From Candidatus Rifleibacteriota bacterium (lineage in GTDB: Bacteria; Muiribacteriota; Ozemobacteria; Ozemobacterales; Ozemobacteraceae): a stretch of 64,000 bases of DNA. Below are positions 62,496-64,000 of this stretch, one piece after another. The stretch lies in contig JADFYG010000002.1 in the NCBI GenBank assembly GCA_015233155.1, positions 1 to 64,000 of the forward strand. The letters run 5' to 3'. Made by a program: the position numbers and the translations under genes. Under the pieces are notes generated by a model. That model was not told where the DNA came from and made no database searches. It was given only the letters and a program-made list of their open reading frames with translations. Positions within the stretch are counted from its first letter, which is position 1; every line of letters starts with the position of its first letter.

Positions 62496-63863
62496 ATGAA
62501 GCGAGCAGTGAGCATTTTCGGCCTGTTCTTCCTGAGTTTGTCTTTTATTTCTTCACCGGTTTTTGCTGCTAATACTGCTGCGCCACAACAAAAAGAGTGG
62601 ACCTTCGCGGTTTATCTGAATGCGGATAACAACCTGGATCCGTTCGGAGTCGAGGATCAGAATGAAATGGCCAAGGTCGGTTCGAATGATTGGCTGAATG
62701 TTGTTACGCTGATAGATCGTGAAAAGGGGCCAGCCAGCTACAACTATATAACTAAAGGCAAGATACAGAAATTGAAGGATCTCGGCGAACTGGACATGGG
62801 TGACTGGCATCAGCTCGTTACCTTTGCCAAGTGGGTCAAAGCGAGTTATCCCGCGAATCACTACGCACTCGTTATCTGGAATCATGGTTCCGGCTGGAAG
62901 AAAAAGGATCACGCCGTCACTCGTGGAATTTCTTATGACGATTCCTCCAATAACCATATAACCACTGCCCAACTCGGTCAGGCACTTGGAGAGATCAAAA
63001 CTGCCCTGGGGAAAAATATAGACATCCTCGGTTTTGATGCTTGTTTGATGCAAATGGCTGAAGTAGCATTCGTGTGCCGTGAAAAAGTTGATTATATTGT
63101 TGGCTCTGAGGAAACAGAGCCCGGCAAGGGTACTCCGTATGATGATGCTTTGAAGACCCTGACAAAAACGACTCCGGTCGAAGATTTCGCCAAGGCATGG
63201 GTAAAGGCTTATATTGCGTCCTATAATCATGGCAGCCAGGGATACGAAGCCTGTACACAGTCATTACTTAAGGTGTCAGAATTAGACGGTGTTATAGATG
63301 CAATGAACGGGTTCGCGAAAGCCGCCATCGCCGGCAAGTTCGCCAATGAGTTCACCACAGCCCTTTCACAAGTTCAAAAATTCGCCGAACCAGAAAATGT
63401 AGACCTGATTCATCTTATGAATCTTCTTAAAGTCTCCGTAAATGATATGGCGCTCAAGACTGCTATCGACAAGGTCCTGGCTGCGTGCGACAAGGCTATT
63501 CTCGCGAATGGGAACATTGACGATACCATGAAAAATGCCATGGGTCTGGCCGTCTACTTCCCCCCCGACTCTTATGCATTCGACTCAACCTACACCAGTC
63601 TTGAATTCTGCCAGGCAGGAATGTGGGACGAGATGATTCAGGATTTCTTCAAGAAAAAGACATCGGCAACATTGGTTTCATCGATTGAAAAGGGTGATAT
63701 GTCAGTGCTGCGTGACTTTGTCAGTTCCGACTCTACCTCCAACCAGGATCTGATCAAATTTGTGATCGGCGACATCAACTTCCGACTTCATAGCGAAGCC
63801 GGCTTGCCCGCCAATGTCACAGCGGAAGCTTCCAATCTCATAGGTGAACTGAGCCGTAAGTAA
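62496..63863 (+). CDS. Secreted clostripain-family (C11) cysteine protease
   Basis: A 455-residue exported protein: signal peptide (to about 25, SSPVFA), then a C11 peptidase domain with WTFAVYLNADNNLDPFGVED, the catalytic His in VIWNHGSGW and the catalytic Cys in DILGFDACLMQMAEV. The pattern DYIVGSEETEPGKGTPYDD is typical of clostripain-like proteases, which cleave after basic residues and are often calcium-activated. AGGAGG five bases before ATG 62496 supports this start. It lies downstream of a 259-bp divergent gap. Likely extracellular or surface-exposed. Confidence 0.92.
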   Translation: MKRAVSIFGLFFLSLSFISSPVFAANTAAPQQKEWTFAVYLNADNNLDPFGVEDQNEMAKVGSNDWLNVVTLIDREKGPASYNYITKGKIQKLKDLGELDMGDWHQLVTFAKWVKASYPANHYALVIWNHGSGWKKKDHAVTRGISYDDSSNNHITTAQLGQALGEIKTALGKNIDILGFDACLMQMAEVAFVCREKVDYIVGSEETEPGKGTPYDDALKTLTKTTPVEDFAKAWVKAYIASYNHGSQGYEACTQSLLKVSELDGVIDAMNGFAKAAIAGKFANEFTTALSQVQKFAEPENVDLIHLMNLLKVSVNDMALKTAIDKVLAACDKAILANGNIDDTMKNAMGLAVYFPPDSYAFDSTYTSLEFCQAGMWDEMIQDFFKKKTSATLVSSIEKGDMSVLRDFVSSDSTSNQDLIKFVIGDINFRLHSEAGLPANVTAEASNLIGELSRK

Positions 63864-63881
63864 TCATTATACCCGGGAAGA

Positions 63882-63895
63882 CAACCCATGGGTTG
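63882..63895. promoter_or_regulatory. 14-bp perfect palindrome overlapping a -35 box
   Basis: CAACCCATGGGTTG is fully self-complementary and overlaps the first three bases of the -35 box of the downstream promoter. Its position fits an operator for a dimeric repressor; alternatively it ends the protease transcript. Confidence 0.5.
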
Positions 63896-63921
63896 CGATG
63901 GTACAATTTGTATGTTATAAT
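63893..63921 (+). promoter_or_regulatory. Sigma-70-like promoter at the right edge
   Basis: TTGCGA, 17 bp, then consensus TATAAT. A purine-rich GAGGAGG lies about 20 bp downstream of the -10. The transcript leaves the window; more than one frame stays open to its end, so the first gene is not identified. Confidence 0.65.
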
Positions 63922-64000
63922 TTATGCATTACTTTTGAGTGAGGAGGTCGGCAGAGCAAAGGAAGTCTTGTCCAGAAGCGCATTTGCCGCATCAGGTAGC

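Noticed and set aside
63935..64000. Possible gene start at the right edge
   Set aside because: TTG and GTG frames are open to the end after a GAGGAGG, but about 20 codons are too few to identify a product or exclude a leader RNA.

Overview
The window looks like chromosomal DNA of a diderm bacterium. Outer-membrane machinery is seen directly: a secretin fragment, two SLH-domain porins, a FadL-like barrel protein, many lipoproteins and Lgt. Several regulators are of a kind best known from Firmicutes and relatives: HprK, YvcK, WhiA, long-form HPF, PASTA domains, GAF-SpoIIE phosphatases, and a PrkC-like locus between rlmN and rpe. SLH porins plus this set suggest a Terrabacteria-like diderm or a candidate phylum such as Riflebacteria. 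That placement is an inference and cannot be fixed without marker phylogeny. I saw no rRNA, tRNA, CRISPR array, integrase or transposase. The gene content is core-like, not an island.

Layout. 1-8.3 kb (+): end of a secretin gene, a chemoreceptor, then rlmN - PASTA protein - membrane pseudokinase - rpe - TPR protein. 8.3-12.4 kb (-): a tightly overlapping five-gene operon for a flavin/iron-sulfur amino-acid-type dehydrogenase, followed by a methyltransferase. 12.5-15.6 kb (+): CHASE2 adenylate cyclase with a FecR-like secreted partner, then a small repeat-bearing intergenic element. 15.8-26.0 kb (+): a duplicated cassette of SpoIIE-type phosphatase plus large secreted HExxH protein, ending in a small TPR lipoprotein.

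26.0-41.4 kb (-): housekeeping and envelope genes: tilS, three prepilin/PilX-like genes, prfB with a programmed frameshift, secA, ptsN, hpf, asnB, whiA, yvcK, hprK. 41.5-47.6 kb: two close paralogous SLH porins on the + strand flanking a - strand membrane TPR gene. 47.7-51.3 kb (+): a surface operon of lipoprotein, DOMON-like protein and barrel protein, closed by a strong terminator. 51.4-64 kb: secreted proteins of unknown function, lgt, gpmA, hemW, an MBL hydrolase, a ChaN-PDZ protein, thiN, an Ig-like secreted protein and a clostripain-family protease, with a promoter/operator at the right edge.

How it fits together. Much of the window concerns cell-surface signalling and secretion: a split PASTA receptor/pseudokinase pair, cyclase and PP2C phosphatases, secreted peptidases, porins tethered by SLH domains, and pilin-like proteins next to secA and lgt. 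The most unusual element is the PASTA/pseudokinase pair, which occupies the position where many Firmicutes carry the PrpC/PrkC phosphatase-kinase pair. The kinase-like protein has lost both catalytic aspartates.
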